Positions 46,351 through 56,377 of a stretch of 64,000 nt of DNA are shown piece after piece. The DNA comes from Siphonodentalium dalli. Taxonomy: Eukaryota > Mollusca > Scaphopoda > Gadilida > Siphonodentaliidae. The stretch covers positions 95,479,345 through 95,543,344 of the forward strand of contig CP136061.1 of assembly GCA_032622095.1 (NCBI GenBank), read 5' to 3'. The notes under the pieces were generated by a model. That model was given only the letters and a program-made list of their open reading frames with translations. It was not told the origin of the DNA and did not search any database. The stretch's first letter is position 1. Each line of letters begins with the position of its first letter. The translations under genes and the position numbers were made by a program.

Positions 46351-46379
46351 TTTTTTAAATATTGCTTTAATTTTTTGTC

Positions 46380-46496
46380 AATTTTTGGTAGTCTCCCCAC
46401 TTCTCCCTGAAGTCTCACTAAATTTCCTGAATTCTCCCTAAATTTCCTGGAGGGAGACTTCAATTCTCCCTGTTCTGAACCCCTAGGCTGAGGCCT
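46380..46496. repeat. TCTCCCT-rich dispersed repeat fragment
   Basis: TCTCCCTGAAGTCTCACTAA, TTCTCCCTAAATTTCCTGGA and TTCTCCCTGTTCTGAACCCC follow each other at about 35-40 bp. It immediately precedes the fibrinogen exon copies. Confidence 0.5.
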
Positions 46497-47048
46497 GATG
46501 ACAATGATGGAAGGAATCACTCCAGATGGAACTGGGGAGAAAGAAGTGGTATGTGTTATGACGACGATGGAATGCGGGTGGACCGTCTTCAAACAAAGAA
46601 TCAGCAACACCGCTGAATTCTACCGAGGTTGGCATGAGTACGAAAACGATTCGGTAACACAGTCGTCATTGGAAACTACTGGATGGGAGTGGTATGCATT
46701 ATGTCAACGATGGAAGGAATCACTCCAGATGGCGATGGGGAGAAAGAAATGGTATGTGTTATGACGATGGAAGGTGGGTGGACCGTCTTCAAACAAAGAA
46801 TCAGCAACATCACCGAATTTTACCGAGGTTGGAATGAGTATGAAAATGATTCGGTAACAGTCATCAGCGGAAACTACTGGATGGGAGTGGTATGCATTAT
46901 GACAACGATGGAAGGAATCACTCCAGATGGCGCTGGGGAGAAAGACGTGGTATGTGTTATGACGATGGAAGGTGGGTGGACGGTCTTCAAACAAAGAATC
47001 AGCAACATCACATACTTACTATAGAGGTTGGCATGAGTATGTCACACT
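46497..47048 (+). pseudogene. Tandem copies of a fibrinogen-related domain N-terminal exon
   Basis: Two full units and a partial third, period about 195-205 bp. Each encodes CVMT(T)ME.GWTVFKQRISN followed by EFYRGW(H/N)EYENDSV and SGNYWMG, matching the start of a fibrinogen-related domain (the C-D-M-GGWTVFQ...F-RGW-Y-GF block). The first has MECGWTV instead of MEGGWTV. Between units sits GGAATCACTCCAGATGGC, probably former flanking sequence. Frame changes break each unit, and the third stops after AACATCACATACTTACTATA. A related single copy is at 50190-50400. They are fragments, not a complete lectin gene. Confidence 0.75.
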
Positions 47049-47051
47049 ATC

Positions 47052-48158
47052 AGGCAATATGCGATGCATACCCAACAAGGGTGACTAGAGCCGTGAAGGT
47101 CAACATGGAGGATCTATTCACAATGGATGAGATCCAAAGCTGTACCTTCACTGGACAAGGTGGCAAACCGCCCATGCCAAGAGAAAGGGTGAAACTTCTT
47201 AAAGGTATGGATATCTTCACAATTTGTAAATTCTGTGTTCATTACTACAAAGATCTTACATTGGTAGTTCTGAAATGAGTACTAAGTATTTTTTTTGTAA
47301 TTGAATATTCATTCCACCAAATATTGTACCGGTACTATATAATATTCAGACTTTGTAATGAGTTTCTATGTCCTACCAAATTACGAGATTCGATTCGCAG
47401 TTGATATTTGAGTAGAATTTGATTCGAGAATAATATCAAATACTATGTTTTCGAATATTCCCTGTATGGTTTAATTCGCCCAGTGTAAAAAACGTGGCAG
47501 AGGTTACAAAAAAGTTAATCACGTCAAAAAATCAAATAGAGGCAAAATTCAATTTTCGCAGGAACCTAAGACTAAATTCATTTAAGACACGCGAAATTCT
47601 GCATTCATCCATTTAATTATCAGAACTAATCATTGCAATAACGGAAACACAACAGAACAATGTGGATGCATAATGTGTCACTGAAATCCGGCTATACTTC
47701 TGATACATGTAAAAACATGAGTGGTACGGGCACTGGCCATATACATGTATCATGGCGCATGTCAGTGTTTGGGTAAGGGTAACTCTGATATCTCGAACAC
47801 ATGCTCTTAAGTAGCCAATATTAAAATGACTTCAATGGTGCATGATTCAATTCTGTTTGTCGTCAAAAGGGCTTTCGGCAGACCTTATATAGGGAAATTG
47901 ACATGTCAGCAGACATATTACGAAACAGACCTATAAAACTTCACGTAGGTCAAATTTTGCGTTCATGAGTGCAAGTCTTGGAAATGAGACATTGATTTTT
48001 GGACTAATACTTTCTTTTATTTTTTCATTGCAGAGATGGTGCACAAGAATTATAACATATCCAGCAGGGACCTTGGTCTGAAAATAAGGGATCGCATCAA
48101 GGTCCTTAGGTGCACATACAGTGGACAGGAGAGAGATTACAAAAATAGTAAAAAATGA
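47052..48158 (+). pseudogene. BEN-domain exon pair
   Basis: The first exon (about 47052-47204) encodes ICDAYPTRVTRAVKVNMEDL, FTMDEIQSCTFTGQGGKPP and RERVKLLK. The second (48034-48158) encodes MVHKNYNISSRDLGLKIRDR then KVLRC and a basic end, with TGA at 48156-48158. GT at 47205 and AG at 48032-48033 join as G+AG, giving Glu and an unbroken frame over an 829-bp intron. The pattern (TR-A...LFT-E-L...R...L...I..K....R) fits the C-terminal half of a BEN domain, a DNA- or protein-binding module of chromatin regulators and some viral and transposon proteins. A start is not visible; fibrinogen exon copies abut its left side. It may be the end of a real gene or an isolated fragment. Confidence 0.6.
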
Positions 48159-48996
48159 GCAGATGATAGAAAGCACTTATTTACAAGGGAAATGTTCAGA
48201 TAGTAAGTTCAGCAAACAACCTATGGTCGTTTGTTGAACTTATTATACAAACATTTCTCATGGAATAACTACTCATCAATACTGCTCCAGTCATCAAAGA
48301 GTTGAATACTAAAACATATGCAAAACTTGCCATGTGTACCATAACGACACCATTTGCATGCATGACACACTTTAATGCATCTCAACATTAATTTTCAGTC
48401 AAAAAATGGTTTGTTAACCACTTAATTGTGGTTGATTTTCATCTATGACCCCAAAGTTTTCTTAAGAGATTCCTGTTCGACTTATTTGCTATATTACATG
48501 ACTAAAACCTGTTTGATCAAGGAACAGAGAGTAACTGTATAAATACATACAAATCTTTTTTTCATTTCATTTTCTGTGAGATTCCCTTATATTTCATCAA
48601 CAATACAAAGTAGTTTGCAACACAAGGAAGACATATACTTTAAAGACATATTATGTATTTGTTCATGTGGGTGAAACTGATAAGTTAGTATTCAGGCGCT
48701 ATGCCAACTGGGGGAATGTAGCATTCTACTAACAAAACCGAAAATCTCAAGCAAATCGAGCGTACCACTCCATAGAAAACATTACTCTAAATTGTAAATA
48801 TTTACTACTCGAATCGGGACACTTCTATGGGCGATAAACTAATGAAAATGATTTCGCCATCGGCAGTCACTGCATTTAATTAATATATACGAATGACGGT
48901 GTGTGTTGTCAATTTAGATATAATATACTACTTTGAACAAGATTATTCTCCATTTCCATTTTGATCACCCTACCGGAGTGTTTCACATCACTTTAA
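48159..48996. other. Non-coding spacer
   Basis: AT-rich. A short inverted pair GTTCAGCAAACAAC...GTCGTTTGTTGAAC lies near 48203-48238. No gene is recognised. Confidence 0.5.
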
Positions 48997-49097
48997 GTTG
49001 TCTGGAATGCTTTTCTGCTATACAGATTTCATCCAAACTTCACTATGTTGTCTGGAATGCTTTTCTGCTATACAGATTTCATCCAAACTTCACTATG
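48997..49097. repeat. 50-bp perfect tandem duplication
   Basis: GTTGTCTGGAATGCTTTTCT opens two identical 50-bp units at 48997 and 49047. Confidence 0.9.
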
Positions 49098-49395
49098 TTG
49101 AATCACATGAACTTCCAAGTCAAGTTGAAATTGTGTTTCAGTTGAACCGTATCTTGTTAATTTTGATTTGTTTTGTTTATTGAAAAGTTTATTTGATAGA
49201 ACCAGTCATATTTATTAGTCAAATTCCATTGTTTGCTCCTTGTTATGATCATTACCCCAGAGAACAAATTTACATGTAGGATTAAGCCATATTTTATCTT
49301 GTTAATCTTGATGTGTTTTGTTTATTAAATTCTTGTGTCCGGTCAATTGATCTTTCGCACTCTTAAGGTCCTTATTATATACCATCTACGTAATG

Positions 49396-49837
49396 ATCTT
49401 TGACCATAACGCATTTTCAAAGTTTTGAACAAATAGACTGAAATAGTCACCTTGAATAATTCTATAGCTAAAGATGACACACAACTAATATAACGACCTG
49501 AAAGATTGGGTACGTATGTTCAATGTGGAATGACCTACCGTATTCTTAATTATTCCAGGATTATGCAGACATTTAGTTGCCATATTCAAACACTGGAATT
49601 TCCTGGATTCTTTGTTCATACAGCATCCAGGAAATTCCAGTGTTTGAATATGGCAACTAAATGTCTGCATAATCCTGGAATAATTAAGAATACGGTAGGT
49701 CATTCCACATTGAACATACGTACCCAATCTTTCAGGTCGTTATATTAGTTGTGTGTCATCTTTAGCTATAGAATTATTCAAGGTGACTATTTCAGTCTAT
49801 TTGTTCAAAACTTTGAAAATGCGTTATGGTCAAAGAT
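49396..49837. repeat. Perfect 213-bp inverted repeat with 16-nt loop
   Basis: Arms 49396-49608 and 49625-49837 are exact reverse complements by direct comparison of every line; the loop is 49609-49624. Because both strands read the same, an 80-codon ORF appears on each strand with an almost identical translation; these are not taken as genes. The arms contain AATGTGGAATGACCTACCGT and no known terminal motif. No target duplication is evident at the outer edges. It would form a long hairpin RNA if transcribed. Confidence 0.95.
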
Positions 49838-49849
49838 GGCCTTTCTAAA

Positions 49850-50165
49850 TTCCAGGGTAACCTTTAAGCCTGCATTTCCCTGGAATTGATGGCTGGTGTT
49901 AATTCCAGGGTTTTCTAGCGTATTCCAGGGTTGTATTTGTAAGCCTGAAATTCCCTGGAATTCCAGGGCTGCCAATACCGAAAATACCCTAGAATTCCAG
50001 GGTATCCAGGGTTGGATTTGAAAGCCTGGAATCCCTGGATTTTATTGCTGGTAATAATTCCAGGGTTTTCCAGCGTTTTCTAGGGTTATTTTGTAAGCCT
50101 GGAATTCCCTGGAATTCCAGGGCGGGGCCAATACAAAAAATACCCTAGAATTCCAGCTTCAAATT
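49850..50165. repeat. Two diverged units rich in CCCTGGAATTCCAGGG
   Basis: TAATTCCAGGGTTTTC.AGCG occurs at about 49900 and 50056, a period of about 155 bp. Each unit contains a CCCTGGAATTCCAGGG palindrome and AATACCCTAGAATTCCAG. A related CTGGAATTTCCTGGA lies at the tip of the preceding palindrome. Confidence 0.75.
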
Positions 50166-50179
50166 CAGCCAGGGTTCAA

Positions 50180-53100
50180 AACATTTCGGTAACACAGTCC
50201 TCATTGGAAACTACTGTATTAAGAGTGGTATGCATTATGACAACGATGGAAGGAATCACTCCAGATGGCGCTGGGGAGAAAGAAGTGGTATGTGTTATGA
50301 CAACGATGGAAAGCGGGTGGACCGTCTTCAAACAAAGAATCGGCAACACCACAGAATTTTACTGAGGTTGGCCTGAGTACGAAAACAATTTGGTAACATA
50401 GTCGTCGTCAGAAACTGCTGTATTGGACTGAGAATATTGACAAACTCAAGTGGAACAACTGAGCTCTACATGAAGCGGACAGGCTCAAGGGACAGATAAA
50501 TACGCACAATATACCAACTTCAGTCTCGATGATGCACTTTGAGCAACGACTACGCCATCCATGTGTCGGGGTACAGTGGTGACAAGGAGGAATCAGTGGA
50601 CTACCACGACGGGATGCCGTTCAGGACGTTCAACAACGATCAATCTCTCTTCAAGTGGAACAACCAAGCTCCACGTCAAGCTGAAAGGCTCAAAGGACAG
50701 ATAAATACATGTGCTATACGCAACCAACTTCAGTCTCGAAGATACACTTTGGGCAACGACTACGCCATCCATGTGTCGGGGTACAGTGGTGACAAGGAGG
50801 AATCAGTGGACTACCACGACGGATGCCGTTCAGGACATTCGACAACGATCAAACTCTCTTCAAGTGGAACAACCGTGCTCTACATGAAGCTGACAGGCTC
50901 AAGGGACAGATAAAATACGCACACTGTATCAACTTCAGTCTCGATGATGCACTTTGAGCGACGACTACGCCATCCATGTGTCGGGGTACAGTGGTGACAA
51001 GGAGGAATCAGTGGACTACCACGACGGATGCCGTTCAGGACATTCGACAACGATCAATCTCTCTGCAAGTGGAACAACCAAGCTCCACGTCAAGCTGAAA
51101 GACTCGAAGGACAGATAAATACATGTGCTATACGCAACCAACTTCAGTCTCGATGATGCACTTTGAGCAACGACTATGCCATCCATGTGTCGGGGTACAG
51201 TGGTGACAAGGAGGAATCAGTGGACTACCACGACGGATGCCGTTCAGGACATTCTACAACGATCAATCTCTCTGCAAGTGGAACAACCAAGCTCTGCGTC
51301 AAGCTGAAAGTCCAGTCCTTCGATTTTGAGGCGCGCACGCGGATCTAAAAACCAGCGAGTTATTAAATGCGCACGCCGAAAAATTTAAATGCGCGGGTCG
51401 GAATTTGCAGCCAGTGAACGAGATTTTAACAAACAGCACATCAATGGTTAAACGCCGACAAGACTATTCACCGTGTATCTTTCTCAGTAGCGATGACGTT
51501 GATTACGAACATAATAACAAAGATCAATGCGGCCGCCGGCGTCTTTCTCACTCAATGATTGGGGTACACCTCGTCACAACTGCTGCACGTGCGAGTTCCC
51601 GCAAAAAACAGTGTCAATTCTTTGGCAGCCTCGTTTGATGTTTCGGCATGCGGGATTCGCCGATTCATTTGAATATTATTGGCATAGATTAGGTTTTAAG
51701 TTTAACTATACTTCGAAGCTATACTTCGAAGCCAGTATCTCTCGACTCGGAGAAAAACGAAAAATGGACATTGGAGCCTCCTCAAATACCGACTATATCA
51801 AAACGAAAGAGAGCCCCGGTTGATTCGTCGGATTCCGGTGAATCTGATTGCGGTAACGATTCCACTTCCGAGTTTGAAGTTTTAAGCGACTGCGAGTCTG
51901 GTGAGCATGCGGTCTCAGACGCGGAAGTGGACTCATTACCGTGATTAGATTCACCTGGATTGCCAGATAATCGGATTATTGTGGACTAGATATTGTACTA
52001 CAATATAAACATATGTTTTTATTTCTGTTTTCACTTTAAGTTGCCAAAGGCACACTTGGAATTATAATTGTGTTTGTCTTTATTCAGTAATCATTTCATC
52101 CCTGTTAATTTGAATTGTGCTCCCGCAAAAAAAGGCGCGCGCAAATTCCAAAAGCTGCGAGCGATATATTGCGCACCTACGTTTTCCAAATTCGAAGGAC
52201 TGAAAGTCTCAAGGGACAGATAAAATACGCACACTGTATCAACTTCAGTCTCGATGATGCACTTTGAGCGACGACTACGCCATCCATGTGTCGGGGTACA
52301 GTGGTGACGAGGAGGAATCAGTAGACTACCACGATGGGATGCCGTTCAGGACGTTCAACAACGATCAATCTCTCTTCTACGTTCGACAACGATCAAACTC
52401 TCTTCAACAACAATCAAACTCTCTTCAACAACAATCAAACTCTCTTCAAGTGGAAGAACCAAGCTCTAGGTCAAGTTGACAGACTTAAGGGACAGATGAA
52501 ATATGCACACTATACCAACTTCAGTCTCGATGACACACTTTGAGCAACGACTATGCCATCCATGTGTCGGGGTACAGTGGTGACAAGGAGGATTCAGTAG
52601 ACTGCCACGACGGGATGCAGTTCAGGACGTTTGACAACAATCACACTCTCTTCAAATGGAACATCTGTGCTCTACAAGCCGACAGGCTCAAGGGACAGAA
52701 AATACGCACACAAAACCAACTTCAGTCTCGATTATAGAATTTGGGCAACGGCTACGACATCCAAGTGTATGGGTACAGTGGTGACAAGGACGACTCAGTG
52801 GACTACCACGACGGGATGCCGTTCAGGACGTTTGACAACGATCACACTCTCTTCAAGTGGAACATCCAAGCTCTACAAGCTGACAGGCTCAAGGGACAGA
52901 AAATACACACACTATACCAACTTCAGTCTCGACGATACACATTGAGCAACGACTACGCCATCCATGTGTCGGGGTACAGTGGTTAACAAGGAGGATTCAG
53001 TAGACTACCACGACGGGATGTAGTTCAGGACGTTCGACAACGATCACACTCATTTCGACAACGATAAAACTCTCTTCAAGTGGAACATCCAAGCTCTAAG

Positions 53101-53520
53101 TCAAGCTGGCAGACTCAAGGGACAGATACAATACATGTGCTATACCAACTTCAGTCTCGATTATAGACTTTGGGCAACGACTACGCCATCCATGTGTCGG
53201 GGTACAGTGGCGACAAGGAGGATTCAGTGGACTACCACGACGGGATGGCGTTTAGGACGTTCGATAACGATCACACTTTCTTCAAGTGGAACAACCAAGC
53301 TCTTACGTCAAGCTGACAGGCTCAAAGGACAGATAAAATAAACATACTATATCAACTTCAGTCTCGACTATACACTTTGAGCAACGACTACGCCATCCAT
53401 GTGTCGGGGTACAGTGGTGACAAGGAGGATTCAGTAGACTGCCACGACGGGATGCCGTTCAGGACGTTCGACAACGATCACATACTATCGGGATGCAGCG
53501 TCGCACAATGTTCTGTTACA
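50180..53520 (+). pseudogene. Tandem array of fibrinogen-related domain exons, ten units
   Basis: Ten copies of a coding block containing (N)DYAIHVSGYSGD.E(E/D)SVDYHDG and FRTFDNDH start at about 50551, 50761, 50966, 51175, 52276, 52552, 52753, 52954, 53182 and 53389. Each is preceded by LSSSGTTKLYVKLTGS and YTNFSLDD-type sequence. Together these are the central to C-terminal part of a fibrinogen-related domain (Y-L-V-GYSG-A-DSL-YH-GM-FST-D-D). The period is 201-228 bp, except where an 890-bp element sits between units 4 and 5 and where 52383-52445 has a small 21-bp expansion. In every unit the front half and the NDYAIHV half are in different frames, and FDNDHT runs directly into LSSSGT of the next unit. 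The array starts with one N-terminal block at about 50190. It cannot encode a fibrinogen domain as it stands. Confidence 0.82.
51313..52202. mobile_element. 890-bp TIR element inserted in the fibrinogen array
   Basis: The left end CAGTCCTTCGATTTTG is inverted at the right end CCAAATTCGAAGGACTG. AAAGTC is present on both sides (51307-51312, 52203-52208). The alternative reading is a 9-bp CTGAAAGTC duplication with 3 bp fewer in the right end. Both interior ends are rich in GCGCGC. A possible decayed coding segment near 51500-51946 includes KRKRAPVDSSDSGESDCG and an acidic tail ending at TGA; a Cys-containing stretch lies near 51560. No complete transposase. Superfamily undetermined. Confidence 0.72.
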
Positions 53521-53773
53521 TACCAGGGCCGTGATGATAAAGAAATTCCTGTGGTTTAATGAGCCAGTATTGGTCAATCTTAAACTGATCAATCCGAAAC
53601 CGGAGACAGTTAGAGGCAAGACTGGCAGACCAGTACCAGGAGGAAGACTAATTAGAAAATTACAAATATCCACCGTTCGGACTTATTTTCTCTTTCTCTG
53701 CCTCGACGGATATCAGATCTATAACATGGGGGGGGGACTTACTTTTTTTCATGTATTCGTATGAAATGTAAAT

Positions 53774-53844
53774 ACAATAGTGCCCTAATTAATCGACTCC
53801 TTAACCACAGCAGAATTATGGGTAACTTTTCATTACATTACTGT
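53774..53844. mobile_element. Foldback MITE (family H), internally deleted
   Basis: ACAATAGTGCCCTAATTAAT, then CACAGCAGAATTATGGGTAA, and then directly CATTACATTACTGT. Both ends are present but the arms are almost entirely lost, leaving 71 bp. Confidence 0.75.
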
Positions 53845-54319
53845 TGACACCTTTCACATAATTGTAACGAATATCGTACATAGTCACCAGAATTTGTGTT
53901 CTTTCTATTCCTTGTCGTTTTTCCCCATTCGTTGTTACAATTACGGTTTGTGATTGTCAACTAAACTCACAAATATATCATATAGAAATAAGTTAGTGAA
54001 CATTTCCCAGCTCCTCAATGTGAGAGATAACTCTGGAATTATCTACCTTAAATTGCGATTGCTGTGTGGTCTTGATTACTATCCACCAGTAGCAATCAGA
54101 TCATTCGCCATTGTGAAACGCGAGAATCATGCCTTGGCACTGAAAGGGTTAACACTCTGCAAGCAGAAATTAGTGGCACCTCACTCTGTTGTCAACAGAG
54201 GTGAGACAATTGAGAATTGAACAGAACCTTCACTGGAAATTTGAAGGGAAGGGAAGCAGACAGTTGGGGGTTTAAATAATTCCAAATTGGACTAGTGTCA
54301 GGACATGTTGGTCGCCAGT
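53845..54319. other. Spacer with a lone MITE end
   Basis: TTGGCACTGAAAGGGTTAA at about 54135-54153 resembles the right end of the piggyBac-type MITE (CCTGGCACTCAAAGGGTTAA), but no partner end is clear. A short palindrome TCTGTTGTCAACAGA is at 54186. An 88-codon ORF here is not recognised. Confidence 0.45.
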
Positions 54320-54500
54320 TAGGACAAACTGAAGACCCGGAACAAACTTATTCGCATAACCGATACATCCAATGGAGGCTGGGAGACAGTACGTCAGTAC
54401 GAGTTGAATCCAATCGCAACTGACTTGGATGACGAGTCGCGCATCTTCAAAGCTGACACCCATGCATTGAGAAAGGCGGCAGATGGGCGTCAGCATGCAG
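54320..54500 (+). other. Exon-like fragment, acidic, unassigned
   Basis: One frame reads TDTSNGGWETVRQYELNPIA then DLDDESRIFKADTHALRKAA. This 'GW-TV-QYE...D-DDE-RI-KA...AL+K' pattern resembles N-terminal segments of unnamed invertebrate proteins associated with mobile elements. There is no clear splice site or start. Function is unknown. Confidence 0.3.
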
Positions 54501-54914
54501 TGGTGCGTTCATCAATATTGCATATTAAATGTATCCCATATACATGTGAGTTGTTCATCTGTGGGGGAAGCTAGGTTTGCCAAAAGGAAAATAAAAATAT
54601 CTCCCTATTTCTCACTAATTCTGAAGACTGACCTCACGATTTCCTGAAATCACAGGTTGACATGTCTGACCACGGAGCATAGTGGTATGGATGCTGCTAT
54701 ACTAGTAATCTGAATGGGGAATATCTCAGCATCACTGGGGGATTTCCCATTCTTTTAGTTATACACCACGGATACTCAGTTAGTCACAGTACCATTATAT
54801 CAATGCAGAATCTCATGGCTTGGGGAGGATCTGTTGACGTAAGCTATATTTGCTTGCATTGGAAATTCACCATAACGAAATCTTGCAGGTTTTATATTTC
54901 GGTCAATTATTTAA

Positions 54915-55357
54915 CCCTTTGAGTGCCAGGTCCGATTTTTGTATCAACCCATATACCCTGTGCCAATGCATTCTCTTATATATGCGAGTCGACCATAGGT
55001 CGCCTCGCATATATAAGAGAATGCATTGGCCTAACAATTTTTCATCATTTGTTATTATTTTGTATAATTTTTTACAATTTTAATAATGTTTTCTTATATT
55101 CTTTAACAGACTTATTTTGTAGGTTTAGTGCCAGGGAATCTCACGCTTTTCATGGGCATCAAAATTATTACTATAAATACTTGGTGATAGTTTTGAGTTA
55201 TAACATGCCCCTAAGGTTTTATCCAGTTTGTTTTTAAATTCGCTATATCATGCCTAAGCATACCCAAAAACAATTCAACCCAAAAAAACAAACAAAGAAA
55301 AAACCATTTTTTTTTAGGGCCGATTTTACAGACCGTAAATTAGGGCCGATGAAAGAG
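54915..55357. mobile_element. piggyBac-type MITE, enlarged and diverged copy
   Basis: Left end CCCTTTGAGTGCCAGG after TTAA (54911-54914), then the GCCAATGCATTCTCTTATAT hairpin at about 54961-55030. The right side diverges: after TTTGTAGGTTTAG the usual end is replaced by about 220 bp, closing with GGGCCGATGAAAGAG before TTAA (55358-55361). A further arm of the hairpin (GCCAATGTATTCTCTTATAT) lies at 55410-55430. Confidence 0.7.
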
Positions 55358-55430
55358 TTAAGAGAATACCCTGGCTTATAATTACAAGGTCAAGATAAAT
55401 ATTGTTAGGCCAATGTATTCTCTTATATAT

Positions 55431-55490
55431 TGATTGATTTATTGGGGTTTAACGTCGTTTTAGCAACAATGCTATATCACCACGAGAAGA
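55431..55490. repeat. SINE-like dispersed repeat core
   Basis: TTGATTGATTTATTGGGGTT followed by TAACGTCGTTTTAGCAACAA and a CTATATCACCACGAG tail. A GGGTTTAACGTCG motif of this kind recurs in molluscan dispersed repeats as I remember them. Boundaries and class are not established from this window. Confidence 0.35.
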
Positions 55491-56377
55491 AACAGATTAT
55501 CAAAATCGGGTGAAGCAACTGATTAGAAATGAGTGAATTAGACTAAAAAAATCAAAATATATGCAAATAAAAACACCCAAATCAGAGAGTGAGTGCTCGA
55601 TTTGGGTCGGTACCATTAAGACACTGACCATTGTGCAAACGCATATAAAACAGAATATCAAAACGGATAGGAATACTGCTTTGAGAAAAACAGCGAACAA
55701 ATAAATCCTTCATGAAATAGATTCAGCAAATATAAATAATAAGACTTCCGCATATCAAAATATTTGTAGTAGCGGACAACCTCACCTCCTGGCTGAGTGA
55801 TAAGGTATTTATAATATCTGCTGAATTTGGAGTGGGTCTTAATTCATCAAGTTGACAATCGGGTGGTTCACTTTATTCAGTCAAGGTTCAGATTATTTCG
55901 AAATAAATCATTATGTAAATATTATTTCGCCTTTGTCTGTCTGCCAATGGTACGAGCATGGACATTTCCCTTGTCGGAAATACGACATTGGTGCAGGTGA
56001 AGCATGGCAGAGAGCTACATGTGTACTATAAATTAGGGTTACTTTTGGTTTCTCGTTTTGTTTCTGAAGCTATTAAAGCATAATCCAATCAATACCTGCA
56101 TGCATATAGGGAATTTAAGTTGCCAATGTGATACATTTGCTAGTGCCAAAAAGTGCTATTAAATCTTATTCACACATAGGGAATCAGCCAAGAAAAGACA
56201 GTTATTTCATTCAGTCTGCATCTTATTGTCTCCCTGTAAAAATGTTCTGAGGTCTGTTCGTCTGTCTCTCAAGATCTGTCTGTCGGTTTGCTTTCCACAC
56301 ATTTATTTTCAACATTAACTTCATGAATGATTTTTCAATCAACTTGATACATGTACATCATTATTGAAACAAATTAT
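55491..56377. other. Non-coding spacer
   Basis: AT-rich with no gene or terminal repeats recognised. Confidence 0.45.

Noticed and set aside
46497-48158. A single fibrinogen-BEN fusion gene
   Set aside because: An ORF runs from one to the other, but the fibrinogen part is out of frame in that reading, and no such fusion is known to me.
49485-49748. 80-codon ORFs with the same protein on both strands
   Set aside because: The identical translations are produced by the perfect palindrome, not by two genes.
52264-52543. ORF with repeated QQQSNSL / NNNQTLF
   Set aside because: Produced by a local 21-bp expansion in the fibrinogen exon array, in the wrong frames.
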